From NCBI RefSeq assembly GCF_001662075.1, contig NZ_LYPL01000003.1:124001-188000 (forward strand): a stretch of 64,000 nucleotides of DNA, written 5' to 3'. Every line of letters starts with the position of its first letter. Position 1 is the stretch's first letter. The position numbers were made by a program, and so were the translations under genes. Below, piece after piece: positions 1 through 8,923 of the stretch. This stretch comes from Rhizobium bangladeshense (GTDB lineage Bacteria > Pseudomonadota > Alphaproteobacteria > Rhizobiales > Rhizobiaceae). Under the pieces are notes generated by a model. It was given only the letters and a program-made list of their open reading frames with translations, did no database searches and was not told the origin of the DNA.

Positions 1-14
1 CTCCGATCACCATT

Positions 15-34
15 GCGATTTAATCGGATGCGAT
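15..34. promoter_or_regulatory. Putative OhrR operator upstream of ohrR
   Basis: The core at 15-27 is GCGATTTAATCGG, an imperfect 13-bp palindrome with one mismatch, followed by ATGCGAT. The same 17-18 bp string recurs twice in front of ohr (2612-2630 and 2668-2687). It lies about 40 bp before the ohrR start, consistent with autoregulation. OhrR binding is inferred from the shared motif and gene context. Confidence 0.7.
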
Positions 35-72
35 ATATATAATTGCGCTAGCAACCGAGACAGGATAGCCCC

Positions 73-567
73 ATGCCCACGTCCAAATCCGCAAAACAGT
101 CTGTACCCGCCTCTCCTGGAAGTGGCGGTGAGATCCGTAAGCTTTCGACCTTCCTGTGCTTCGCGGTCTATTCGGCCAATCTCGCCTTCGGCCGCGCCTA
201 CAAGCCGATCCTGGACGCGCTCGGCCTGACCTACACCCAGTATATCGCCATGGTGGCCCTCTCCGAGGAGGACGACCAGACGGTCAGCATGCTGGGAGAA
301 AAACTGTTCCTCGAATCCAACACGTTGACGCCCATTCTCAAGAAGCTGGAGTCGGCCGGCTTTATCACCCGCCATCGCGATCCCACCGACGAACGGCAGG
401 TGCGCGTCAGCCTGACGCCAGCGGGGCGCGATCTTCTCGAAACCGATCCCGGCTCCGCCCTGATCGACGCCGTCGGCCTCGGCGACGATTTCCCCGTCGT
501 GCAGAAATCGGTGACGCGGCTGCGCGACAACCTGCTGCGGGCGCAGGCGGCATCGCAAAAATCATGA
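73..567 (+). CDS. ohrR: Organic hydroperoxide-sensing MarR-family repressor OhrR
   Basis: A 164-aa winged-helix MarR-family protein. The segment FLCFAVYSANLAFGRAYKP carries the OhrR signature cysteine (Cys29), whose oxidation by organic peroxides releases DNA in characterised family members. The winged helix follows at about residues 70-125 (LESNTLTPILKKLESAGFI, then RQVRVSLTPAGRDLL). It is the only cysteine in the protein: the region where two-cysteine OhrRs have further cysteines reads SALIDAVGLGDDFP. An AGGA ribosome site precedes the ATG, and a palindromic operator lies at 15-34. Its expected target ohr sits 1.6 kb downstream on the other strand. Confidence 0.9.
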   Translation: MPTSKSAKQSVPASPGSGGEIRKLSTFLCFAVYSANLAFGRAYKPILDALGLTYTQYIAMVALSEEDDQTVSMLGEKLFLESNTLTPILKKLESAGFITRHRDPTDERQVRVSLTPAGRDLLETDPGSALIDAVGLGDDFPVVQKSVTRLRDNLLRAQAASQKS

Positions 568-576
568 TCGTGGCAC

Positions 577-1011
577 ATGTCGGCACCTGTTGACATGGCC
601 GAGATCGCAATCGGCGCATTGATTGGGAACGGGAGCGTTCTTCTCGCCAGGCGAAGTTCGGAGCGCAGGACGCACCCGGATCGCTGGAGCCTGCCGGGCG
701 GTCACGTCGAAGACGGCGAAGATGCCGAGACGGCACTGCGCCGGGAATTGCTGGAAGAAATCGGCGTGACGCCGCAGCACTGGCTGTTGGCCGGAGAGTT
801 CGTTTCGGAAAGCCCGCCTGGGGCATCCGCCACCTTCCATGTCTATCACGTCGACCAGTGGCAGGACTCTCCGCGACTTATCGGCGATGAACACACGGCA
901 CTCAGATGGTTTACCGCCGCGGAGATAGAATGCGAAACCGAACTGGCGCCGCCTCAGCTTCGTGAAATGCTCTTAAACCTGCTCAGACCGAAATCGAACA
1001 ACCAGGCATGA
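577..1011 (+). CDS. Nudix hydrolase
   Basis: A 144-aa protein with a complete Nudix box at residues 42-64 (G42, E48, R56-E57, E60-E61, G63), the Mg-binding pyrophosphohydrolase signature. The length fits a single-domain MutT/ADP-ribose-type enzyme. Substrate cannot be deduced; family members clean up oxidised nucleotides or hydrolyse nucleotide sugars. It starts 9 bp after ohrR and is probably co-transcribed with it, which would suit an oxidative-stress role. An alternative ATG lies at residue 7. Confidence 0.85.
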   Translation: MSAPVDMAEIAIGALIGNGSVLLARRSSERRTHPDRWSLPGGHVEDGEDAETALRRELLEEIGVTPQHWLLAGEFVSESPPGASATFHVYHVDQWQDSPRLIGDEHTALRWFTAAEIECETELAPPQLREMLLNLLRPKSNNQA

Positions 1012-1035
1012 TGACGCGGAGAAGCAGCGCCACGC

Positions 1036-2022
1036 CTACAGCGCACGCTGCCGAACCTCGGCAAGCGCGCCCTCCTCCATCATCTCGGCCGCCTTCGCGT
1101 AACCGCCGCCCATTCCATCGAGGAAATGCAGATGCGAATCCGGCCGCCCCGATGGCACGAGGCAGGTCATCAGCGCGTGAGACTGGCGGTGCAGCCCGAA
1201 ATCGATCTCGCCGCGCGCCCGCGCTTCCGCGAGCATGGCTTCGACGCTGTCGATCTGGTCCGGTGCGCAGTCCAGCGTCAGACGCAGGCCGTCGTCGAAC
1301 TTGCGGAAATCCGAATTGGAGGCGACCTCCGACCAGCGTTTCGCGCTGACTTGCTTCTCTCTTGCGATACCCGTCCCTCCGGAAAGCGGATGGGACCGGC
1401 GCGGCGCGGCATCGAAAACCGCGAGCACGCGTCTTGCCAGCGCCGCAAAGACCTCCAGGCGCGTGTGGTCGCGCGGCTCGACCAACAATGACAGGATCTC
1501 GCCGCGCCGGCTCGGGAACGGCGCCCAGTCGCAGCTCAAGCCTGTCAGGTCAGGCTTCATCGCATAGCGGCCGGGCTTGACCAGAAAGCGGCCATTCTTG
1601 ACCTGCTGCTCCGCCCATTTGAGCCCTCCTCCGGCAAACATTGCATAGATCGCGCTCTCGGAAGCGGCGTAGCGCGCGATCCTGACGTCGCGCCCTTTGG
1701 CACGGATTTAGCCGACGGTGACGAGCCCGACACGCAAATCGAGATGAAGCTCGGCTTTGGCGAAGCCCGCGACGTCACGCAGGGCCGATGTCGCCGCCAT
1801 GATGCCGTTTGCCGGCAAGGCGAAGGCTGCTCCGTCTCCGCGAAACACGAAGGGAAAATCGAACGAACCCCAGGCATTGCCGAGGGCGGCGATGATCGAT
1901 GCGCCGGCATAATTGACGTCTTCATAGTGTCCCGATCGGATCGCCGCGGTCGAGCTGACGACATCGGTGATGCCGATCAGCCAATCGTCAGGCAAGGGCT
2001 CGTAGACATCGGGATCGAGCAC
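1036..2022 (-). pseudogene. DUF3095 family gene interrupted by an in-frame stop
   Basis: Two open segments in the same frame, 2022-1708 and 1641-1036, are separated by one TAA codon at 1710-1708. Translation is otherwise continuous (GLVTVG-stop-IRAKGRDVRIARYAASESAIY). The first part has the DUF3095 pattern PLPDDWLIGITDVVSSTAAI and FVFRGDGAAFALP; the second has SDFRKFDDGLRLTLDC. The linker between HPLSGG and the FRKFDDG block looks shorter than I remember for the family, so an internal deletion is possible. The frame stays open upstream of 2022 towards about 2085, so the original start may be there. A sequencing error or readthrough cannot be excluded. Confidence 0.7.
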
Positions 2023-2180
2023 CAGCGAAAACTCCTCATAGGCCCGGCGCGGCCCCGCGTGGCTGTTGATTATGGCATGTTCTCCGGATCGGCAGGTTTG
2101 GCTGTTGGCTCGGAAACGGGTCTGCCGCCGATCGGCAGACCCCCGCTTGAAGGTGACGGCGAGAGGCCGGCGCTTCCTGT

Positions 2181-2576
2181 TCAGATAAGCTTGGTTTCGA
2201 CGTCGATATTGCCGTGGACTGCCTTGGAATAAGGGCAGATGCCGTGGGCCGCCTCTATCAGTTCCTGTGCGATCTCGCGGTCGATGTCTGCAAGGCTGAC
2301 ATTGAGTCGTGCACGCAGGAAGTAGGAGCCGTTATCGCCGTTGAGCGTAATCTCGGCATCGACCTCGGGACCGGCTGGCAAGGTGATCTTCCGCTGCGCG
2401 GCGGCAAGCTCGATGGCACCGATATAGCAGGCTGACCAGGCGGCCCCGAACAGGTTTTCGGCCGCCGGATGCGGCTGCGGCAGCTTGATGTCGAGCGTGC
2501 CGTCGCTGCTGCGTGCATAGCCATTGCGACCGCCGGCGATGTGGGTCTTGCCGGCGAAAAGAAGCTTCTCAGTCAT
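2181..2576 (-). CDS. ohr: Organic hydroperoxide resistance protein Ohr (OsmC/Ohr family)
   Basis: A 131-aa Ohr peroxidase that reduces organic hydroperoxides using two conserved cysteines, Cys50 in GAAWSACYIGA and Cys114 in HGICPYSKA. Glu40 (AAENLFGA) and Arg17 are candidates for the conserved active-site Glu and Arg. The C-terminal HGNIDVE motif is typical. Two palindromic operators matching the one before ohrR lie 36-110 bp upstream, so OhrR control is likely. Ohr and OhrR are usually adjacent; here the Nudix and broken DUF3095 genes sit between them. Confidence 0.92.
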   Translation of the reverse strand: MTEKLLFAGKTHIAGGRNGYARSSDGTLDIKLPQPHPAAENLFGAAWSACYIGAIELAAAQRKITLPAGPEVDAEITLNGDNGSYFLRARLNVSLADIDREIAQELIEAAHGICPYSKAVHGNIDVETKLI

Positions 2577-2611
2577 TGTCGTATCCTTCGGTTAGATGGT
2601 TTCTAGCGCAC

Positions 2612-2630
2612 CCGATTAAATCGGATGCGC
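2612..2630. promoter_or_regulatory. Putative OhrR operator 1 upstream of ohr
   Basis: CCGATTAAATCGG at 2612-2624 is a perfect 13-bp palindrome with central A, followed by ATGCGC. It lies about 36-54 bp upstream of the ohr start codon, where a repressor would overlap the promoter or leader. Confidence 0.7.
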
Positions 2631-2667
2631 GTTAATAGGCCAACCTGAATTCGATGTCAACACTATT

Positions 2668-2687
2668 CCGATTTAATCGGATGCGAT
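2668..2687. promoter_or_regulatory. Putative OhrR operator 2 upstream of ohr
   Basis: CCGATTTAATCGG at 2668-2680 is a perfect 13-bp palindrome with central T, followed by ATGCGAT, and matches the ohrR upstream site over 18 bases. Operators 1 and 2 start 56 bp apart, a little over five helical turns. The second could also affect the methyltransferase gene starting at 2818. Confidence 0.7.
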
Positions 2688-2817
2688 TTATTTTGGGAAG
2701 ACTTGAGCGAGCCGCGTAGGCTGGCTCGACCGGTTTATTCACGTCTTGTCCGGAAAGGAGGCCCTCTATAGGCTTGCTTCGAGGTTCGGGGTTTCACGAG
2801 GAAGGTGGAGAGTTGAG

Positions 2818-3615
2818 ATGTCCGCCATAACCGAAGGCAATGCAGGACAATATGGCGACAGCCGCAAGCTCGCCGCCCGCGCCAGGCTCCATACGGAATA
2901 TACCATCGCCGAAACGGGCTGGTTTCCATGGGTTGCCGCGCAACTGCCATTGAAACCGGCAAATCGCGTCCTCGACGTCGGCTGCGGGCCGGCGTGGTTC
3001 TGGGCGGCAACGGCGGGTCTGCTGCCGGAGAATCTGCACCTGACGCTCGCCGACCTTTCGCCAGGCATGGTCGACGAGGCAGTGGCGCGCTGCAGGGCAC
3101 TGCCCTTCGGTTCCGTTCGAGGCTGCCGGGCCGATGCCGCCGCACTTCCCTTCGAAGACGGCGCCTTCCATCTCGTGATCGCCATGCATATGCTCTATCA
3201 CCTGCCCGACCCCGCCGCCGGCATCGCGGAGATGGCGAGGGTGCTGAAACCGGGCGGCTTTCTCGCGGTCACCACCAACGGCATCGGCAATATGCGCGAG
3301 ATCTATCGCCTGACGACCGTGTTCGGCAGCGCGCCGATCGATCCGGCCGCCGTAGCCTTTGGATATGACGCCGCCGAGCAAATGATGCGGACACAATTCG
3401 GAAACGTCGCCATGTCGCAGTATCCGGCAAGCATGCGGATCACCGAGCCCGAGGATGTCTTCCTTGCCCTGACTTCCTATCCGCCCGGCGAAGGCGCCGG
3501 CGAGCCTCAGCTCAGCGGTTTCCGCCGGGCGATCGCAGATGCCTTCAGGCAAGGCAGCGGCGCGCTCGATGTCAACAACGAGACCGGGCTGTTCCTCAGC
3601 AGGAAGACGGCCTGA
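2818..3615 (+). CDS. Class I SAM-dependent methyltransferase
   Basis: A 265-aa protein with motif I VLDVGCGP at residues 51-58, an acidic end of strand 2 (LTLADLSPGM), and the post-motif ALPFEDGAFHLVIAMHMLYH and VLKPGGFLAVTT, typical of the UbiE/Methyltransf_11 type. The substrate is not recognisable. I chose the ATG at 2818 because GGAAGGTGGAGAG lies just upstream; the frame also has an ATG at 2746, which would add 24 residues. It is transcribed away from ohr across the operator region. Confidence 0.8.
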   Translation: MSAITEGNAGQYGDSRKLAARARLHTEYTIAETGWFPWVAAQLPLKPANRVLDVGCGPAWFWAATAGLLPENLHLTLADLSPGMVDEAVARCRALPFGSVRGCRADAAALPFEDGAFHLVIAMHMLYHLPDPAAGIAEMARVLKPGGFLAVTTNGIGNMREIYRLTTVFGSAPIDPAAVAFGYDAAEQMMRTQFGNVAMSQYPASMRITEPEDVFLALTSYPPGEGAGEPQLSGFRRAIADAFRQGSGALDVNNETGLFLSRKTA

Positions 3616-3663
3616 TTGGATCGCCGCCTTTCAGGAACGCGGCCGGGCGGGACAGAGCGGCCC

Positions 3664-4011
3664 TCAGACCTTCTCTTTCTTCCTGACCTTTTCCCTTGGC
3701 TCCACCGGTGCATCGGGCGTCGGGGCGAGCAGCTTGCGCAGTGATGCGATCTTGTCCTTCACCAGCGGCCGGAAGCGCGTCGCGCGATAGGGCATGTCGG
3801 CCGCACCGTAGCCTTCCGGCCCGTCATCATTGCCGCGATGGATTTCCGCGAGCTTCACGCCGATGAAGGTGCCGTCGACATAATGGGTATATTCGCCCAC
3901 CCAACGGATCGTATAGATCTCGCCCTTGCGTATCAGCTGGTCGATGCTGACATGCTTGAAGGTGTCGTTGATGCAGACCACCTTCTGGCCGACATGAAAT
4001 TCATAGCTCAT
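3664..4011 (-). CDS. Conserved hypothetical protein, 115 aa
   Basis: The sequence begins MSYEFHVGQKVVCIND and contains a short beta-rich segment (KGEIYTIRWVGEYTHYVDGTFIGVKLAEI) that resembles a small SH3-like or KOW-like barrel, then RATRFRPLVKDKIASLRKLL and a lysine-rich tail. No catalytic motif, signal peptide or membrane segment is visible. I do not recognise a named family. It converges on the preceding methyltransferase and appears monocistronic. Confidence 0.7.
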   Translation of the reverse strand: MSYEFHVGQKVVCINDTFKHVSIDQLIRKGEIYTIRWVGEYTHYVDGTFIGVKLAEIHRGNDDGPEGYGAADMPYRATRFRPLVKDKIASLRKLLAPTPDAPVEPREKVRKKEKV

Positions 4012-4135
4012 GGATCAAACTCTCAAACGGCAATCCGTCGCCGATCTATAGCGCGCCCGGCGGCGGGGATGAACCCTTTTCTGCCGGCGGACTTCATGCC
4101 GCGTGATTGTGCCACTGCGCCACAATGTGACAAGC

Positions 4136-5446
4136 TCAGTCGCAATAGACCTTGCCGCTCTTGCGTGAGCGCAGATCGAAGTGGAAGTGGTTCCAGTGTT
4201 CCGGGTTGCTGCCCGGCCCGAGCACCGTGTTGAAGTAGCGGCAGCTATCCGTGCGCACCGCCTTCAGCAGCCGGCCCTCGCGCAGCGAAAACAGGCCCTT
4301 CTTGCGCACGTCGATCTCGTGGCCGTTCTTCAGCACGAACTTGCCGACGTCGATGGCGTTGCCACGGGCGTGTTCCGACATCGGATTGTATCGCTGCCGG
4401 CTGTTATTCATGCGCCGGCACGAATAGCCGCCGAGCGGCTGGATCGTTCTGATGCCGCTCCAGTAGCGGTAGCGGGCCGACGGCGCCAGCTCGTTTTTCA
4501 CCCATTTGGCGAAGGCGAGCGTCACCTGGCAGTTCAGCGTCACAGCCGGCTTCACGCCGATATTGCCGGAAAGCCCCTTCAGCGATACCGGATAAGGCAC
4601 CTGGCAGGCCGGCCCTTGCGAGATCGGCGGCTTTTCGTCGAAGAGCACGCCCATGCGTTTCAGTTCACGGCGGCAGGCAAGCTCGGAAGCCGGCATGACG
4701 CTCGGATCGACAGGTGCAGCCGGCTCGCTCATCATCGGATTGTTCGGCCGCAGCATCGCGACTTCCTCGGCCTCGTCCTCTTCGGGAACGCGGGATGGCG
4801 CAGTGACCGGGCTGCCGTCGCTCCAGGTGGGCGTCCGGCTCATTTCAGCCTGCGCCGCCGGCTGTGGCACTGCCTGCGGTGCGGGCTGGCCCATCGTTTG
4901 GTTGAGCTGCATCGGATTGTCGGTGCCAATGCCATCGACGACAGGCTCGGTAGCGTTACCCTCGGCAATTTGCTGTTGCTGCTCCTGCGCCAGCCCTACG
5001 ACGGGTTCGGCGCCGAGCTCATCATCCATGTTGACGCCGCCGGACGGGATCGCAAGGTTTTGCGTGCCGCCCCAGTTGCCGTTCGACTGGCCGGCCGCCA
5101 TCGCCTCGTCGCTGTCGATCATCGGCAGTTTTCGCCCCTGTGCCCGCGGCGCGCGAGCTGCATGGCCGGTACCGGCGAGGTTGGGCGTATCAAGATAATC
5201 GACCGAACCTTGTGTGTTGCCGACCGGGGCGCTGGAAACCGGATAGGACGCTTGGCTTTCCACCGGCGCCATGCGCACCGCCGGCGCCATGCGCGCGGCA
5301 CCCCGTGACGGCGAAATCGAACTGACCCTGGTGCCGCTGTCGACATTGGCCGGCGGCACCAGCCCGTCGCTGATCGAGCAGGTCGTCAGCGCCACTGACA
5401 GCAGCACGGGCAGGAAGGCTCGCCGAGGAAAGGAAACAAACGCCAT
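4136..5446 (-). CDS. Extensin-like C-terminal domain protein, exported
   Basis: A 436-aa protein. The N-terminus from 5446 (MAFVSFPRRAFLPVLLSVALTTC) is a signal sequence, possibly a lipoprotein signal with Cys23, although Thr before Cys is unusual. A long, low-complexity Pro/Ala/Gln-rich linker follows to about residue 250. The last 180 residues match the extensin-like C domain: CRRELKRMGV, SGIRTIQPLGGYSCRRMNN, SEHARGNAIDVGKF and GSNPEHWNHFHFDL. The H...D and HxH pattern in the last two resembles LAS-type peptidases, so a cell-wall role is plausible. The frame has an ATG 18 codons earlier, but the signal peptide favours 5446. Confidence 0.85.
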   Translation of the reverse strand: MAFVSFPRRAFLPVLLSVALTTCSISDGLVPPANVDSGTRVSSISPSRGAARMAPAVRMAPVESQASYPVSSAPVGNTQGSVDYLDTPNLAGTGHAARAPRAQGRKLPMIDSDEAMAAGQSNGNWGGTQNLAIPSGGVNMDDELGAEPVVGLAQEQQQQIAEGNATEPVVDGIGTDNPMQLNQTMGQPAPQAVPQPAAQAEMSRTPTWSDGSPVTAPSRVPEEDEAEEVAMLRPNNPMMSEPAAPVDPSVMPASELACRRELKRMGVLFDEKPPISQGPACQVPYPVSLKGLSGNIGVKPAVTLNCQVTLAFAKWVKNELAPSARYRYWSGIRTIQPLGGYSCRRMNNSRQRYNPMSEHARGNAIDVGKFVLKNGHEIDVRKKGLFSLREGRLLKAVRTDSCRYFNTVLGPGSNPEHWNHFHFDLRSRKSGKVYCD

Positions 5447-5557
5447 ACTCTTATCGCTTCCGTGGGCCGGCCGCAGAGTGACCGAAAAAACTCGGTCCAA
5501 TTTTAATTAAAAACGGTGAATGAAAACTTACCGACGCAATCTTGACGCGACGGAAAT

Positions 5558-5581
5558 GAAAAAGGCGGCTTTCGCCGCCTT
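5558..5581 (-). terminator. Rho-independent terminator of the chemoreceptor gene
   Basis: Read on the minus strand, AAGGCGGC-GAAA-GCCGCCTT forms an 8-bp stem followed by a run of T residues. It lies 17 bp beyond the chemoreceptor stop codon. Confidence 0.85.
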
Positions 5582-5597
5582 CCAACCGCTGCCGAAC

Positions 5598-7418
5598 TCA
5601 CGCTGCCCGTGTGTAACGGGCGTCCCGCTGCTGCTCCGTTCCGCGCAAGCGGAAATTCGCAAGCAGCGTCTTCAGCTGGGTGCTCTCGTCGGCGAGCGTG
5701 CGGCTTGCCGCCGTCGTCTCCTCGACCATCGCCGCGTTCTGCTGCGTCATCTGGTCCATGTGGTTGACGGAGCTGTTGATCTCGTTGAGCCCGGTCGACT
5801 GCTCGCGCGCCGCCGTCGCGATCGAGGCGACGTGATCGTTGACCTGATTGACCAAGGCCTCGATTTCCAACAGCGCATCGCCTGTCGAGCGCACCAGCGC
5901 CACCCCGCCCTCGACTTCGGTCGCCGACCGGCGGATCAGTTCCTTGATCTCCTTGGCGGCGTTGGCCGAGCGCTGCGCAAGCTCGCGCACTTCCTGGGCA
6001 ACGACAGCGAAGCCGCGACCCGCCTCGCCGGCCCGCGCCGCTTCCACGCCGGCGTTGAGCGCCAGAAGGTTGGTCTGGAAGGCGATCTCGTCGATGACCG
6101 AGATGATCTGGTTGATGCGACTTGAGGATTCCTCGATCCGGCCCATCGCCGTCACTGCATTGCGGACGATCTCGCCGGAGCGTCCGGCGCTCGCCTTGGT
6201 CTCGGCCACCATCTCGCGCGCCTCGTTCGCCCGCTCCGATGCCGTCTTGACCGTCGCGGTGATCTCGTCGAGGGCTGCGGCCGTCTCTTCGAGTGCGGCC
6301 GCCTGCTGTTCCGTGCGCTTCGACAGATTGCCCGTCGCTTCGCTAATATCGGAGGCGCTGTCGTTGACGACGCGGCTCGATTCGGCGATCGCGTGGATGA
6401 CGCCGTTCAGCGCATCGACCGCCGCGTTGAAATCGTTTCTCAGCTTGGCGTAATCGTCGCCGATTTCGCCGATCGCAACCGTCAGATCGCCGCTCGCAAG
6501 CCTTTCGAGGCCGACGCCGAGCGCCTGCATCGCATGGGTCTGGCGGTCGGAAGCAGAGCGCAGGCTCGCCTCGTTGCCGCGGCGCTCTTCTTCGATCTGC
6601 CGCTGCCTCTCGTCTTCCCGGTCCCGCAGCGCGCTACGCTCGTCGACGGAGTCGCGCAGCACCATTAACACCTTGGCCATCTGGCCCACTTCATCGCGAT
6701 ACTCGCTGCCAACGATTTCTACCGACGCTTCTTCGGCTGCGATCTCATTCATCGCTTTCTTCAGCCGCGCGATCGGCGCGGTCACACTGCGCACGATGGC
6801 AAAGGCGATGGCGATCGTCGCCGCAGCGCCGATCAGGCAAGCCATCGCGGCCCAGAACACATTGTGACGATAGAGAGCCGCCAAGTCGTCGCCATAGACC
6901 CCGGTGCCGACGATCCAGCCCCAGGGCTCGAAACCGGCGACGTAGGAATATTTCAGCACCGGCTCCTCGGCGCCCGGCTTCGGCCAGTAATAATCGACGA
7001 AGCCTTTGCCGTCCTTCTTCACCTTATTGACGAACTCGACGAACAGGAACTTGCCGGTCGGGTCCTTCATCTGGGAGATATCGGTACCGTTCAGCGCCGG
7101 CTTGATCGGGTGCATCACCATCTTGGGATGCATGTCGTTGATCCAGAAATAGCCGTCGGCGCCGTAGCGCATGGCGCCGATCACATCCTTCGCCGCCGTC
7201 TGCGCCTGCTCGCGGGTCATCGTGCCCGCCTGCTCCATCTTGTAGTATTTGTCGAAGATGCCGAGCGCTGTCGCATCCAGCTGCGCCAGCCCTGCCTTTC
7301 GCTCCTCTTCCAGCTCGGAATAGGAATAGTTCAGAAAGAAGACCATCGTCGCTGCGAGCACGACAAGCGTGAAGGCGACGAGGCAATAAAGACGAGTGGA
7401 AATCTTGACGTTGCGCAT
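5598..7418 (-). CDS. Methyl-accepting chemotaxis protein with a single Cache domain
   Basis: A 606-aa chemoreceptor. It has TM1 at about residues 10-30 and a periplasmic sCache_2-like domain at about 35-185 ([19 protein letters not shown], then [16 protein letters not shown]). TM2 is at about 188-210, followed by HAMP and a C-terminal signalling domain with the conserved hairpin tip ([20 protein letters not shown], then [19 protein letters not shown]). sCache_2 domains commonly bind small carboxylates; the ligand here is unknown. No che genes are adjacent, so it is an orphan receptor. The terminator is at 5558-5581. Confidence 0.93.
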   Translation of the reverse strand: MRNVKISTRLYCLVAFTLVVLAATMVFFLNYSYSELEEERKAGLAQLDATALGIFDKYYKMEQAGTMTREQAQTAAKDVIGAMRYGADGYFWINDMHPKMVMHPIKPALNGTDISQMKDPTGKFLFVEFVNKVKKDGKGFVDYYWPKPGAEEPVLKYSYVAGFEPWGWIVGTGVYGDDLAALYRHNVFWAAMACLIGAAATIAIAFAIVRSVTAPIARLKKAMNEIAAEEASVEIVGSEYRDEVGQMAKVLMVLRDSVDERSALRDREDERQRQIEEERRGNEASLRSASDRQTHAMQALGVGLERLASGDLTVAIGEIGDDYAKLRNDFNAAVDALNGVIHAIAESSRVVNDSASDISEATGNLSKRTEQQAAALEETAAALDEITATVKTASERANEAREMVAETKASAGRSGEIVRNAVTAMGRIEESSSRINQIISVIDEIAFQTNLLALNAGVEAARAGEAGRGFAVVAQEVRELAQRSANAAKEIKELIRRSATEVEGGVALVRSTGDALLEIEALVNQVNDHVASIATAAREQSTGLNEINSSVNHMDQMTQQNAAMVEETTAASRTLADESTQLKTLLANFRLRGTEQQRDARYTRAA

Positions 7419-7728
7419 GAGGTTCCCGGCGATTCTTATGAGAGATCTGTTTCATTCTGCACCACCGGAATTACTGGAGCGTAAAGCTTATTTAGGGTTG
7501 ACTTAAATAGCGTCCGGAGAGGTTTTGGTTGTAAAATTCAAACCGTTGAATGAGGTTGGGATTTGGGTCGGCATCACCCGTTATTTTCCACAAATGGTGT
7601 TATCCAGAATGTGACCTCGAACTTTTCTGTCGACCCTGGGAAAACCGCTGACACGGCTCGCGATCATGCACTAGGGTGATCTCGATGAATCGCCGGCCCC
7701 ATGACCAACATCAGATGGAGAACCCTTG

Positions 7729-8115
7729 ATGACCGATGCCGCCAAGCCGAGAGGCGAACTGACGCTGCGCACGCTCGCCATGCCCGGCGATGCCAATCCC
7801 GCCGGCGATATTTTCGGCGGCTGGGTTATGGCGCAGATGGACCTCGCATCCGGCATCCGCGCCGCCGAGCGCGCCAAGGGTCGCGTTGTCACCGCCGCCG
7901 TCAAGGAGATGGCCTTCGAACTGCCGGTCAAGATCGGCGACACGCTGTCGGTCTATACCGATATCGAGCGCGTCGGGCGCACCTCGATCACGCTCATCGT
8001 CGAAGCCTGGGCGCATCGCGCCCGCTACGCCAAGATGGAAAAGGTCACCGCCGGCACCTTCATCATGGTGGCGCTCGACGAAGAGGGCAAGCCGAAGGCC
8101 GTCCCCGCCGAGTGA
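7729..8115 (+). CDS. YciA-type acyl-CoA thioesterase
   Basis: A 128-aa hot-dog fold protein. The motif NPAGDIFGGWVMAQMDLA contains the Asp-Ile-Phe-Gly-Gly-Trp active-site segment of YciA-like acyl-CoA hydrolases. RVVTAAVKEMAFELPVKIGD and the beta strands after it fit the family, as does the length. The ATG at 7729 has GGAG 8 bp upstream; the frame can be extended only to a TTG directly before it. It is followed 24 bp later by a membrane protein gene, possibly an operon. Confidence 0.88.
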   Translation: MTDAAKPRGELTLRTLAMPGDANPAGDIFGGWVMAQMDLASGIRAAERAKGRVVTAAVKEMAFELPVKIGDTLSVYTDIERVGRTSITLIVEAWAHRARYAKMEKVTAGTFIMVALDEEGKPKAVPAE

Positions 8116-8139
8116 CACGCTGAAACGCGAGGAATAGGG

Positions 8140-8727
8140 ATGGAAACGGTCAGCTCGCCTGAAGTCTTCCTTCACATCAAGGTGGTGATGGGCATGGTCA
8201 TCAGCCTATCGCTCGCGAGGCTCCTGACCGGCGTTGCCGGCATCGTCCAGCATCCCGCCAAGGCGAAGGTTTATCCAATCCACCTCGGCTGGGCGCTGTC
8301 CCTGTTCCTGTTCATCATTCATATCTGGTGGTGGGAATATCGCCTGCAGGCGGTCCCCGCTATCGGCTTCGGCATCTATCTCTTTCTGATCTGCTTCTGC
8401 GGCCTGTTCTTCCTGCTCTGCGCCCTGCTCTTTCCGGCATCACTCGACGAATACGGCGGCTACGAGGAATACTTCATTTCCCGTCGCAGATGGTTCTTCG
8501 GCATCCTCGGCCTGATCTATGCCGTCGATATTCTCGACACGGCGATCAAGGGACCGGAGCGCATCCTCTCGCTCGGCTGGGAATATCCCGCCCGCAACAT
8601 CGTCTACATCCTCCTCTGCGCCATCGCCGCCTGGACTCCCAGCCGCCGCTTCCACACCGTTTTCGTCCTCGCCAACCTGGCCTACCAGATAAGCTTCATC
8701 TTCCGGCTTTATGATGTGTTGGAGTGA
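8140..8727 (+). CDS. Integral membrane protein of unknown function
   Basis: A 195-aa protein with about five hydrophobic segments (near residues 14-35, 48-65, 72-97, 118-137 and 150-165) separated by short polar loops, including YGGYEEYFISRRRW. No transport or catalytic motif is recognisable. It starts 24 bp after the thioesterase and is probably co-transcribed with it. Downstream lies the repeat-rich region 8748-9050. Confidence 0.75.
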   Translation: METVSSPEVFLHIKVVMGMVISLSLARLLTGVAGIVQHPAKAKVYPIHLGWALSLFLFIIHIWWWEYRLQAVPAIGFGIYLFLICFCGLFFLLCALLFPASLDEYGGYEEYFISRRRWFFGILGLIYAVDILDTAIKGPERILSLGWEYPARNIVYILLCAIAAWTPSRRFHTVFVLANLAYQISFIFRLYDVLE

Positions 8728-8747
8728 GGCCCGGTCCCGCGCAGCGG

Positions 8748-8886
8748 GAGCGATCGATCCAGTGAATCGATCGCAGGGCCGAACGCCCTGAGCCATAGCG
8801 AAGGGCCAGAGCGGTCGGGCGCAGCCTGAGCAATCGATCAAGTGAATCGATTGCAGCGACGAACGCCTGAGCGCTAGCGAAGGGCC
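8748..8886. repeat. Two tandem palindromic repeat units of about 60 bp
   Basis: Copy A (8748-8807) and copy B (8828-8886) share the order palindrome, CCGAACGCC or ACGAACGCC, CTGAGC, TAGCGAAGGGCC. Each starts with a hairpin: GCGATCGAT/ATCGATCGC with a 7-base loop (8750-8774) in A, and GCAATCGAT/ATCGATTGC (8830-8854) in B. One base pair differs between copies but pairing is kept in both. This suggests selection for a folded structure or a mobile palindromic element. Confidence 0.75.
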
Positions 8887-8923
8887 GGGCGGCGGCTTGC
8901 TCCCTCGGCGAGGCACAACCTCT

